NCBI GenBank assembly: GCA_030068075.1
Contig: CM057843.1
Coordinates: forward strand, 10,868,001 to 10,932,000
DNA: 64,000 nucleotides
From: Paguma larvata
Lineage: Eukaryota > Chordata > Mammalia > Carnivora > Viverridae
Direction of reading: 5' to 3'
The notes beneath the pieces were generated by a model that searched no databases, was not told the origin of the DNA, and was given only the letters and a program-made list of their open reading frames with translations. This document shows, piece after piece, positions 9,036-19,728 of the stretch. A program made the translations under genes and the position numbers. Position 1 is the first letter of the stretch, and each line of letters starts with the position of its first letter.

Positions 9036-10572
9036 GGTGGGTCGCCCTGACCGCTGGGCCCTTCGTCCCCCTAAGTGCAGACGACGGTGGCCGCCGCCGC
9101 CGCCGCCGCCTCCCGCTCCCGCCGCCGCCGCCGCCGCCGCCTCCTCCTCCTCCCTCCTCCTCCCTCCTCCTCGGACCCGTGCCCGGTCCCCGACGGCCCC
9201 CCCTCACCCCCCACCCCCGCCACGCCCCGCCGGGCTCGCCTCGGCGGTGACGGCGTGTGTGGGATGTGGGAAGGGTGGGTGTGGGGGGGGGATCGGCGCC
9301 GGGGCCCGAGGGGGGGGGGGTGTGGTGGTGGTGGGTGGTGGTTGTGTGTGTGTCGGTCCGTGTGGGGCCGGGGAAAGGCGGTTCGGGGCGGTCTCCGCCC
9401 GCGAGAAGGGAAAAGAGCGAGAGAGGAGAGCTCGCGCTGAGGGCCGCGGCCGCCGCGGTCCCTCTGGGGGAGATCCCTCGCGCCGCACGCGGTCTCGGGG
9501 TCGCCCGGGTTTCGGGAGGGTCGCGGTGCCCCGCGCCGCGCGTTGCCGTCGGACCGTCGTCGTGGGGGGGGGGAGGCACGGATCCGGAGCGCCGTCGGTC
9601 TCGCCGCCTTGCCCCGGGCGGCGGCCGCGGCGGTCCGGCCGGGCCCCCCCCTCCCCCCCGGTCCGCGCCCGCGCGTCCGGGGCCCGAGCCGCGCCCCGCC
9701 CGGCTCCCCGCCGGCGATCCCGGCCCCCTTCGCTCCTGTCGGGGCGGCTCGCGCCGAGGCCGAGTCGCGCGCGGGGCTTGCGCCCCGGGGACGCGTGCCC
9801 CGGCGGCGGCCCGCGGGACGCCGCGGCGTCGCCCGCCGCTGCGCGCTTCCCCCCGGGTTGCGGCCGCGCCGCGCTTGCGTGCCCCGAGCCCGCGGTGTGT
9901 CGGGGGGTGGTTGGCTTTCGCGGAGCTCGCGGAGGGGGGGATTTGGGAGAGGCCGCGCGCGCCGGGCGGCACGCGTGTCGGGGAGGCCGGGGGCGTCGCG
10001 GGGAAGGGCCGGCGGTCGGGGGCGACCGCCGCGCTTCGACCCCGCCCGCGCCGCCCGCTCCCCGCCGCTTCCGCCCGCCCGCCCGCGCCTCGGCCCGCCC
10101 CCTCCCGCCCCGCGTGCCGCCTCTCCCCCTCCACCAAACCCGGCAGGGCTCCCGCCCGTGCCGCCGGCCCGTGCTCCCGCCCGCGCGCCCGCGTTCCTTC
10201 GTTCCTTCTCCCGCGCGCCGAGCGCGCGCGCGTCCCCCCGACGCCCTTCCCCCTCCCCTCCTCGGCTCCCTCTCCCCCGCAGAGCCTCTCCCCCTCCCTC
10301 GCGGGGGGGGGGAAGGTTGGTGGTGGGCCGGGGGTGTCGGGTGGGGGGCCCGGGGGTCGTGTCGCTCGAGGAGGGGCTCGCGTCGCCGTCGTGTGGGGGG
10401 TCGGCCGGAGAACCGGGCGGGCGGTGGACCGCGGCCCGCGTCCGCGCCGGCGGTCGTCCCGACCGTCGGCCCCCCGCGTGCCTCTCCTCGCCCCTCCGCC
10501 CCTCGCCTCGCGGGGCTCTCCTTCCCGCCGTGTCGGCGCGCGCGCCCGCGCGCGCCCGCGGCCCCTCCGAGA
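9036..10572 (+). other. ribosomal internal transcribed spacer 2 (5' end missing)
   Basis: Very GC-rich sequence leading directly into the 5' end of 28S rRNA. The cgtccccctaag block near 9065 matches the early part of mammalian ITS2, so only the first few dozen bases are missing. No 5.8S sequence is present. Strand bias between G-rich and C-rich blocks, CCG/GGC runs and CTCC runs is typical of mammalian ITS2, which is removed from pre-rRNA in the nucleolus. The long open frames through this block arise from GC richness and are not genes. Confidence 0.88.
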
Positions 10573-10622
10573 CGCGACCTCAGATCAGACGTGGCGACCC
10601 GCTGAATTTAAGCATATTAGTC

Positions 10623-10671
<49 letters not shown>

Positions 10672-11173
10672 CAGGGAAGAGCCCAGCGCCGAATCCCCGC
10701 CCCGCGGTGGGGCGCGGGAAATGTGGCGTACGGAAGACCCACTCCCCGGCGCCGCTCGTGGGGGGCCCAAGTCCTTCTGATCGAGGCCCAGCCCGTGGAC
10801 GGTGTGAGGCCGGTAGCGGCCCCCGGCGCGCCGGGCCCGGGTCTTCCCGGAGTCGGGTTGCTTGGGAATGCAGCCCAAAGCGGGTGGTAAACTCCATCTA
10901 AGGCTAAATACCGGCACGAGACCGATAGTCAACAAGTACCGTAAGGGAAAGTTGAAAAGAACTTTGAAGAGAGAGTTCAAGAGGGCGTGAAACCGTTAAG
11001 AGGTAAACGGGTGGGGTCCGCGCAGTCCGCCCGGAGGATTCAACCCGGCGGCGGGTCCGGCCGTGCCGGCGGTCCGGCGGATCTTTCCCGCCCCCCGTTC
11101 CTCCCGACCCCTCCACCCGCCCTCCCTCCCCCGTCGTCCCTCCTCTCCGGAGGGGGGCTCCGGCGGGGGTGCG
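10573..11173 (+). rRNA. 28S rRNA, 5' fragment
   Basis: Begins at cgcgacctcagatcagacgt, the mature 5' end of mammalian 28S. It continues through the conserved gctgaatttaagcatatta and cagcggaggaaaagaaac blocks and the ggtaaactccatctaaggct block into the GC-rich D2/ES7 expansion segment. It stops near 11173, after ctccggcgggggtgcg, and the next bases are AT-rich and unrelated. About 600 of roughly 4,700-5,000 nucleotides are present. The conserved core shows no obvious damage by eye. It could be an array edge, a dispersed rDNA fragment or a chimeric join. Confidence 0.95.
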
Positions 11174-12045
11174 TGCGAAGAATTTTTAAAGACCCTTTGG
11201 GTGAAATTGCTCGTCTCGCTGTGTTCGGATCATTTGGATTGGAGGTCAGGCGCAGGCTGGTCTTCCCATTTGTTCTACAAACTCACCCCACCTCACCCCC
11301 GTCCGCGTCCACGCAAGGGTCCTGTTTGGAGCGTTAGAAGATACTCTACTGGTTGCATATACAATCAACAGTAAAGGCAATAGTTTTGAAATGAGACATT
11401 TTATTTTGTTTAACAGAAGTTTTTTTTTTTAGCACTGTGGCATTTTCAATTAACCTAATCTTTTTAATTTGTGACTTGAGAGGTGAAGTCATGGCCTCAG
11501 CCTTGATTGTATTGCATTATCACATTTACAGTAGGGGTTCAAAGTAGAAAAAGGTAGTGCAGACTTCCCAAATGTGTTTAAAGCTTTCATTAAAATGTGC
11601 TACCTTTTTTTAAAGTTCTTTTTTACTCTTTGGGGGGAAGTGTTGGAGTTCTTATGAAGGGCCTTTTTTTGTAAGAGGTTTCTTTGATTATGGTTTCTTT
11701 TTTAATTAGCTGAGCTTTTGTTTGAACATAATTAGTGATATTTTTGAGAGATTTTAGAGCCTGTTTGTGAAGATGTCGATAGGGAATAATGCTAAATACT
11801 CAGGAATTGTTAAATACTGCTTTTTTTTTTTCTTACAACACTCCTTTGGTGATTATGGACCCTCACCAGTTAGTCTTGAGAGTGTGTTCATGTGTGCAGA
11901 GCTTCTTTTCCAACTTATGTAGTGTGCTTTCTGTAAAGTTAGATGATAGAGAATCAGGAAAGGTGTAAGGGTAGGGGGGGTTGGTATATAAATTTTATTT
12001 ATCCCCCTGCAGAAAAAAAAGTGGGGGGAATTCTTCAATGTGCTT
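11174..12045. other. unidentified AT-rich sequence next to rDNA
   Basis: The composition changes sharply at 11174 from GC-rich rDNA to T-rich, 3'-UTR-like DNA with several T-runs. I see no coding frame, rRNA or known transposon. The first 150 bases are somewhat GC-richer and could be an exon-like or CpG-rich remnant, but no protein can be supported. Confidence 0.5.
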
Positions 12046-12230
12046 CAGGTGGTTAAGCAGCCAAACTTCAGGTTATATGGTCTTAGTTTGATTCCCGTTG
12101 TTGGCTCTCTGCTGACAACTCAGTCTCCAACCTGCTTCACATTCTGTTCTACTCCATAACACCCCATGCTCATGCTGTCAAAAATAAAAGTAAAAATGTT
12201 AAAAAATATTTATCCCCCTGGCCTTAGTTA
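12046..12230 (+). mobile_element. degenerate Can-SINE
   Basis: A diverged carnivore tRNA-Lys SINE in plus orientation: ggtggttaagcagcc head, tttgattcccg box-B-like block, cctgcttcacattctgt, ctcatgctgtc and an aaaaataaaag tail. It is much older than the other SINEs in the window. Confidence 0.7.
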
Positions 12231-12323
12231 ATAAAGGAGGCTTCTCAAGTGGGTCCTGCTTCCTTGAAGGGATTGGGGGGGGTGATTGTCACTCTTGGGT
12301 TGTGCTTGTGGGCCTACATTTTT

Positions 12324-12538
12324 TTTTTAAAATTTTTTTTTTAACGTTTATTTACTTTTTGAGAGACAGAGCGTAAGCAGGGGAAGGGCATAGAGAGAGG
12401 CAGACACAGAATCTGAAGCAGTCTCCAGGCTCTGAGCCATCAGCACAGAGCCCGACGGGGGGCTCGAACTCACAGACTGTGAGATCATGACCTGAGCTGA
12501 GGTTGGCCACTTAACCGACTAAGCCATCCAAGCGCGCC
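12324..12538 (-). mobile_element. Can-SINE (feline type)
   Basis: Full-length minus-strand SINE with a T-rich tail at left and the tRNA-like head at right. It is flanked by the exact 17-bp target-site duplication tgtgggcctacattttt at 12307-12323 and 12539-12555. Confidence 0.96.
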
Positions 12539-12555
12539 TGTGGGCCTACATTTTT

Positions 12556-13356
12556 GTTTGTTTTTCAGCATCTGGGTGGACCACCAACTTGTACCGTGGA
12601 GGTTGGCAGCTGGACTCCTGTAGGTTGACCAGCACACCAGTGTATTATATTACACATATGTGATGTGTGCGTGTTTATGAAGGTGTAATGTGTTTGGTAT
12701 TTTAGTGACTTGGGCATAGATGAAGATGTGTGGTGTGTGGTTTCCATTTAGCATGTGCCTGAGTTGTGTGTATATACCACATATGCATTTTTTTGTGTTT
12801 TATATAAGACTGTAAGCAGGGCACTGTATAATAATAAAGGGGATGATACAACTATTTTTTAACATTTGTGCTCCTAGTATCTAAAATCCTACAAATCAAA
12901 GATCTGAATAGTGAGAGAAAAGAAGCCACTTCATGGAATGTAGGAGCTCTATAAACAAGAGGCTGTGGGTTCTGGAGAGAGGAGAGACAGAAAGGAATAG
13001 AAACACTTCCCCCAACCAGTGATGGGAAACTAGAGTGACTGATTATCACAGGTTTTAGAAGCAGTGTAGCTGACAGTTTGAAGTTTTAGAAATCTGTGGA
13101 GCCTGGTATGCATTAGAGGTGAGGCAAGGGGTCCTAGGGGCGCACTGGCAGAGAAACAGTTCCCCTTCTTGGAGAGGTGGTCCAGTCTCTCAGGGAACAA
13201 AAAAAAAAACAGCAGGTACCAACATGCTCCTCATTCCTTAGTATAGAAAGAGAGACAACTGCTCAGGGTGCTAACAGTTTTACTGCATGATCCTGCAACT
13301 GCTTTCCTGGGAGAAAGGTGGGTGATAGCATTCCCTTGTCCCCACCTAACAGGGGC
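12556..13356. other. unidentified sequence
   Basis: Continues the 3'-UTR-like DNA seen before the SINE, with TG-rich stretches and aataataaagggg near 12830. From about 12870 it has mixed composition with an A10 run at 13199. No coding region or RNA gene is evident. Parts of 13090-13350 could be diverged L1 5'UTR, but I could not confirm this. Confidence 0.4.
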
Positions 13357-13448
13357 TGAACTCAGGTGAGTGGTGCAGGCAGGGAATAAAGTTGCTTCCT
13401 GGAAAGAAAAGTCTTGGTGTCATGACTCTCTGTGCAAGAATCCTGCTC
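13357..13448 (+). repeat. R/U5 fragment of an ERV2-family LTR
   Basis: gaactcaggtgagtggtgca, then agggaataaagttgcttcct and agaatcctgct, match the last third of the ERV2 LTRs (32825-32911), including the AATAAA signal. Neither the U3 part nor any primer site or internal sequence accompanies it. Confidence 0.85.
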
Positions 13449-16400
13449 AGATGTAGTGGAAATATGATCAAGCTTATTTTTAACAAGCAGACCCAAAACA
13501 CATAGGTAAAAACACCACATACGAAACCAGGCTCAAACACTTCAGGCAAGGACAAACTCTGCAGAGGAATGACCTTAGAGAAAGAAGAGCCAAAACACAA
13601 CAGAGTGTAGCCATTATTTCCAGTAGCAGGAACTATAAGACACTTTCCTCACACACAAGACAGAGAATTCACCCTAAAAGAAAGAACAAGAGGAGGTCTT
13701 GGCCAGGAATTAAACCAAAACAGATGTAAGTAATATATCTGAACCACAATCAAAAGGATACAAGTTGCGCTTGCGAAAAGCATAGAGAATCCATTACCAA
13801 AGACATAAGAAAAAATTGGGCCAACATGCAAAACTGACTGGATATATGACAGTGATGGAAAAATAATGAACCGGGAAAGAAAGGTATTGGATCACAAATG
13901 TAGACTTAGGGAACTCAGAGGAGAGGAAAAGGAGTTTTAAGGTTTACTTAAACAATTTATAGTTGTAAACTTACGTATCTGGAGAAAGAAACAGACAGTG
14001 AAATCCAAGAGCTTCACTGAAAACTAGCCAAAACCAAGACATAGCATAGTAAGTTTACAAAATACATACACAAGGAAGGAATCTGGGAAGCAGGTCTAAC
14101 CACAGAAACTTGGCAGGCTGAAGGGGAAAATATGCAGATAAAAATACTTTATCTCTCCTTCTATATTGAATAATAGCATTGCTGGATAGAGTTTGTAACC
14201 ACTAAACCAGCCCTGTGAGAAATATTAAAGGGGACTATTTGCGTATGACAAAAAGACTAGAAAGGAATATAAAACATCTATCAATAGACATGGGGTATCA
14301 GAAACGAGTTAAAAAAAAACCCCAATATCCATCTATATGCTGCCCCTAAGAGACTCATTTGACATAAAATCTCTATCAGGCTACTGGGACATCAGAAGAA
14401 AGCCACAAAAGCTGTAGTTATATCAGACAATCTACATTTAAAAACAAAAATGTTTTTGGGCATGATAGAGGGGTCTAACAGTTGTAAATATTTATGCCCC
14501 CAACTTGAATGCCCAAATCAGTTAATAACTCTTTGATAATAATACAAAAATAGTAGGGGACTTTAATACACCACTTACACCAATGGACAGATCATGTAAG
14601 AAGGAAACAGACATTGCAGAATGGGAATTCTCCAGAATAGATCACATACTATTAGGGCTCAACTGGAACTTTAGATTATGTAATGCATATTTTCAGAGCA
14701 CAAGACTATGAAACTTTAGCTTAATCACAATAAAAAATTGGAAAAGACCAAAAATTCATGGAGGTTAACCAGGAAATAAAAAGAAAACACAACAGACCTA
14801 ACTCAAAAAGCAAGAAAAATCTCCAAATACACAACCTAATAATCTTACACCTAAAGGAGCTAGAAAATAAAGGGTAAAACCAGTACAAGAAGGGAATTCC
14901 CTAATAAAGATTAGAGCAGAAATCAATGAAACCAACAGCTGGTTCTCTGAAAGAATTAATAAAATTGGTAACCACAGTTACAAAAAAGAAAAGATGAAGG
15001 ACTTAAATGAAAGAGGAGAGATCACAGGCAACACCCCAGAAATGCAAACAATATTTTAACAAACTGGGCAATCTGGATGAAATGGATAAGTCTCTAGGAA
15101 CATATAAACCTCCAAAACTGAAACAGGAAGAAATAGAAAATTTGAACAGACCCAATACAAGCAAAGACATTGAATCAGTACTCAAAAATCTCCCAAGAAA
15201 CAACAATCACTAAATGGCTTCCTAGGGGATTGTACCAGACATTTAGAGAGTTAATACCTATTCATCACAAACTTCCAAACTCATTCTACAAGGCCAACAT
15301 TACCTCAAGTCCAAAGCAGAAAAAGACCTCACTAAAAAGGAGAATTACAGGCAAAAATCCTCAGCAAGATACTAGCACATCAAATCCAACAGTACATTAA
15401 AAGAATTAGTCACCATGAACAAGGGGGATTTATTCCTGAACAGAAAGGATGGTTCAATATTAACAAATCATACATGAGACACCACATTAATAAAGGATAA
15501 GAACCATATGATCCTCTCAATGTATACAGAAAAACCATTAGAAAACATACAGCATTCTTTCTTGATAAAAACCCTCAAAAAATTGGAATAGAGAAAACAT
15601 ACATCAGCATCATAAAGGCCATATATAAAAGTCTCATGGCTAATATCCTTAATGGGGAAAAATTGAGATTTTTCCGCTACAACCAGGAACAAGACAGGGA
15701 TGTCCACTCTCACCACTGTTATTTAACATTGTAGTGGAAGTCCTAGCCTCAGTACACAACAAAAATAAATAAAAGACATCCAAATAAGCAAGGAAAATGT
15801 CAAACTTTCACTATTTGCAGATGACATGATACTGTATGCAGAAAACCTGAGACTTCACCAAAAAGTTGCTAGAACCGATACATGAATTCAGCAGTCACAG
15901 GATATAAAATCAATGTACATAAATGTGTTGCATTTCTATACATCAATATTAAAGTTTAGAAAGATAAATCAAAGAATTGATTCCATTTACAATTGCACCA
16001 AAAGCAATAAGATATCTACGAATAAGCCTAACCAAAGAGGTAAAATATCTGTATGCTGAAAGCTACAGAACACTTATGAATGAAATGGAAACACATTCCA
16101 TGCTCATGAGTTGAAAGAATATTGTTAATTCATCCCTATCAAAATACTAGCAGAATTTCCCACAGAGCTAGAACAAACAATCCTAAAATTTGTATTGAAT
16201 CACAAAACAGCCACAGCAATTCTGAGGGTGGTGGGGAGGAAAGCCGGAGACATCACAATTATAGACTTCATGCTGTACTACAAAGCTGTAATCATCAAGA
16301 CAGTAATGGTCCTGGCACAAATAGATCAATGGAACAGAATAGAGAACCCAAAAATGAACCCACAATTATATGGCCAACTAATATTTGACAGAGCAGGAAA

Positions 16401-17124
16401 GAATATCCAATGGAAAAAAGACAGTCTCTTCAACAAATGGTTTTTGGGAAAACTGGAAAAATGAAACTGGACCACTTTCTTATACCATACATAAAAATAA
16501 ATTAAAAATGGAGGTGAGATAGGAAACCATCAAAATCCTAGAGAACACAGGCAGCAACTTCTTACTAGACATATCACTGCAGGCAAGGAAAACAAAAGCA
16601 AAAATGAACAATTGAGACTTCACCAAGATAAAAATCTTATGGATGGTGAAAGAAACAATCAATGAAACTAAAAGACAACCTACAGAATGGAAGAGTATAT
16701 TTTCAAATGACATGTCTGACCGAGTTAGTACCCAAAATCTTATATAAAGAACTTCTCAAACTTAACACACACACACAAAAATAATGCAGCTAAAAACTGG
16801 GCGGAAGGTATGAAGGGAATTTTTTTCAGGAGGACATACAGATAGCTAACAAACACATTAAAAGATGCTCAATGTCAATCATTATCAGGGAAATACAAAT
16901 CAAAACCGTTATCACCTCACACCTGTCAGAATAGCTAAAATTAACAACAGATCTTGGTGAGGATGTGGAGAAATGGACACCCTCTTTCAACTGCTGGTGG
17001 GAATCCAAACTTCTGTAGCCAACCACTGTGGAAACCAGTATAGAATTTCCTCAAAACAGTTAAAAATAGAACTACTCTGTGTGGCAGCAATTATTTACCC
17101 AAGGGACACAAAAATACGGATTTG
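13449..17124 (+). mobile_element. L1-A: old, degenerate L1
   Basis: LINE-1 in plus orientation with ORF1 remnants at about 13660-14160 and ORF2 from about 14280. The ORF2 landmarks appear in order: endonuclease region near 14460-14600, RT with the atttattcctg and ttgcagatgacatgata blocks (15420, 15815), and the C-terminal zinc-like/tail region near 16930. Stops and frameshifts are frequent and the longest frames are below 90 codons, so it is dead. It ends abruptly at gatttg (17124), short of a 3'UTR, where the 5'UTR of L1-B begins. Confidence 0.9.
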
Positions 17125-18607
17125 TACTTCCTCCATCTGTCAAACAAAGAAGGGCTGAAGCCAAAGGACTCTGAACCCCAAGAATCTGGGAGAAAAAAAA
17201 GAGACTAAGTCTACCAGAGAGAAACTGGGACAACCTAATGGCCCATAGGTGGGTGATTACGAATCGGGGGAGATAAAACGGGCACTGTAGGGCATGGAGC
17301 GGAGAGATCCCCTTCTGCGGAGAGATTACAGGGAAGAAATAGAGCTGCTTGGGAAACATAGGACTATATCTGGACAAGAGAATAACCTGGGACAGGGATG
17401 CAGAGGAATCCCATCTCTAACTGCAAGGCTTTCCTGGAACTGGGGCCGGTTGCCCTGTTCACACATCTCGGGAGGAGGGGAGCTACCTCTGGGTTTGTCG
17501 GTAGCTCATGGGCACAGTCCACAGCAGGAGAAATTGGTCCCCTCCTCCTGAAGTACTGCAGCACAGGACAAAACCAGCCAGGGCCACATATCGGGGGCCA
17601 TAGGGAATTTCCAGTGCCAGGACACACGGAGCGGGAGTTTAAATTCCAGCCAAGCGGTGTGTGGTGCGGGAGTCGGTGGACTGAGAAAGACCACCCGGTC
17701 TGCATCCCCACTGCAGTGAGGACGGCCTGAACGGAGTCCACTGGTCAGTGGAGAACAGACTGGGGGGGTTGCCTTTTTTCTCCCCACCACTACCAAAGGC
17801 GGGGCCTCAGGTTGTCATTGAGGCCCGCAGTGCAGGTGGGACCCGCTTACACCAAGCCACGCCCCTCTGCACCCGGGAACTGCAGATCTATTAGAATGGG
17901 GCAGATACTGAGGAAACAGACAGCCCTCTCCTCCAGACCAGCACTGCAGCACTGCCTGGATTAATTCTAGGACAATTCCTATTATTTAGATATACTCTCC
18001 CTTTTCTTCTTCTTATCTCTTCCCTCCTTTAGGCTGGTTACTCTTCCTACTGGTTTGCTTAAACGGACATAAATAATCCATTCTCTTGATACATGTTCTA
18101 TACCTCCTTCTTCACTTTCCTTTCTCTCTGGAATAATCAAGCCATATAGTGTCTCTGTCTGGATAACTCTATCTTCATTTCTTTTTTCTCCCTCCTTCCT
18201 TATTTTCCTTTCTCTCTCTGGATTAAGCCTTTGAGTCTGTCTGCCTGGTCAATGTTTACTAGAACTGCCTCTGCCCTGTTCTTTACTTCTGGTTTTTTGC
18301 TTTTAGACTTTTCTTTTTGTTTGTGTCTTTGTGTCTTTTTATTTCTGGTTTGTCTATTTGTTTTCCTTTCCAGGGCTACTTCAAGGAATGAATCAAAGCA
18401 CACCTGGTGGAGGGTCCAAAACATTACGAAGAGTAGGGAAATAAAGTAACCAAAGTCACAACAGAGAGCAAGTAACACTCCCCCCAAAACACCACCTGAA
18501 CAGCCAGGCCCTGGACAGTGTATGACTCCCTTTACTGTAGCAGTGCTTGCTTGTGCAGAGCACATAACAAGGTTTTAAAACTCATAAGGGACAGAAAACT
18601 AGCCAAA
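17125..18607 (+). promoter_or_regulatory. L1-B 5'UTR
   Basis: A GC-rich block (17160-17960) followed by a CT-rich block (17990-18370). It is related to the L1-G 5'UTR at 47200-48940, where the same pattern of a GC-rich then pyrimidine-rich leader occurs. L1 5'UTRs carry an internal RNA polymerase II promoter; that is family knowledge and no specific site was verified. Confidence 0.75.
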
Positions 18608-19664
18608 ATGATGAAACAGAAGAATTCTCCTCAAAAGAAATTCCAGGAAAAAGTTACAGATAAAGAATTGATCAAAACAGATATAAGCAACATAGCTGAA
18701 CAAGAATTTAGAATAATAGTCATGAAATTAATTGCTGGGCTTGAAAAAAGTCTTGCTACAGAGATCAAGGATGTTAAAAATAGTCAGAATACATTTAAAA
18801 AATGCTATAAATGAAGTGCAAAATAAAATGGAGGTGGCCACAGCAGGGATCAAAGAGACAGAGGGGAGAATAGGTGGCTTAGAACATAAAATTATGGAAA
18901 AAGAGGAAGTTGAGACAGGAGAAAAAATCCAGGAGAATTAGAGAACTAAATAATGGAATCAGGGGCACCTGGGTGGCTCAGTCGGTTGGGCATCCGACTT
19001 CGGCTCAGGTCATGATCTCACCATTCCCGAGTTCGAGCCCCTCGTCGGGCTCTGTGCTGACAGCTCAGAACCTGGAGCCTGTTTCCGATTCTGTGTCTCT
19101 GTCTGTCTCTCTCTCTCTCAAAAATAAATACATATTTAAAAAATGATGGAATCAAATGGAACAATATACATATCATAGGAAATCCAGAAGAAGAAGAAGA
19201 GAGACAAAGGGGCTGAAGGTGTACTTGCCCCTTTAACAAATAATAGCTGAGAACTCCTGTAATCTGGAAAAGGAAACAGACATTGAAATCCAAGAGGCAC
19301 AGAGAACTCCTCTCAGACATAACTTGAATTGATCTGCATGACATATGATAGTGAAGCTCGCAAAATACAAGGATACAGAGAGCATTCTGAAAGCAGCTAG
19401 GGATAAACGGGTCTTAACACACAAAGGTAGACATGTAAGGGGAGTAGCAGACCTATCTACTGAAACTTGACAGGCTAGAAAGGAATGGCAGGAAATCTTC
19501 AATGTGATGAATAGGAAAAATATGCAGCCAAGAATCCTTTATCCAGCAAGCCTCCCATTCAAAATAGAAGGAGAAATAAAGGTTTTCCCAAACAAAAACT
19601 GAAGGAATTCATCGCAACTAAACCAGCCAGCCCTCAAGAGATCCTAAAGGACACTCTGGAGTGA
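18608..19664 (+). pseudogene. L1-B ORF1 (RNA-binding protein) interrupted by SINE
   Basis: ORF1 encodes the trimeric RNA-binding chaperone of the L1 particle. The start is placed at 18608 (MMKQKNSPQKKF), followed by a Lys/Glu/Ile-rich N-terminal coiled-coil segment to about 18940. The SINE at 18962-19141 breaks the frame. Downstream, 19142-19660 corresponds to the RRM and C-terminal domains but carries further frame changes. Confidence 0.8.
18962..19141 (+). mobile_element. Can-SINE in L1-B ORF1
   Basis: Plus-strand SINE beginning ggggcacctgggtggctcag. Flanking duplications are aataatggaatca (18949-18961) and aatgatggaatca (19142-19154), 12 of 13 identical. Confidence 0.95.
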
Positions 19665-19728
19665 AACGTTGCAAAGACCACAAATTGCCATAGACATCAA
19701 TGCCAGCATGAAACCTACAGACAACACA

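Noticed and set aside
9036..9080. 5.8S rRNA next to ITS2
   Set aside because: None of the conserved 5.8S text is present; the contig begins inside ITS2.
8857..10670. Very long open frames (375-560 codons) on both strands around the gap and the GC-rich block
   Set aside because: They run through ITS2, the start of 28S rRNA and the run of N. The length comes from GC richness and the lack of AT-rich stop codons, and the translations are low-complexity Pro/Arg/Ala/Gly. They are not genes.
17398..17730. 110-125-codon frames in the L1-B leader as host genes
   Set aside because: They lie on both strands of a GC-rich L1 5'UTR related to that of L1-G and have no domain.
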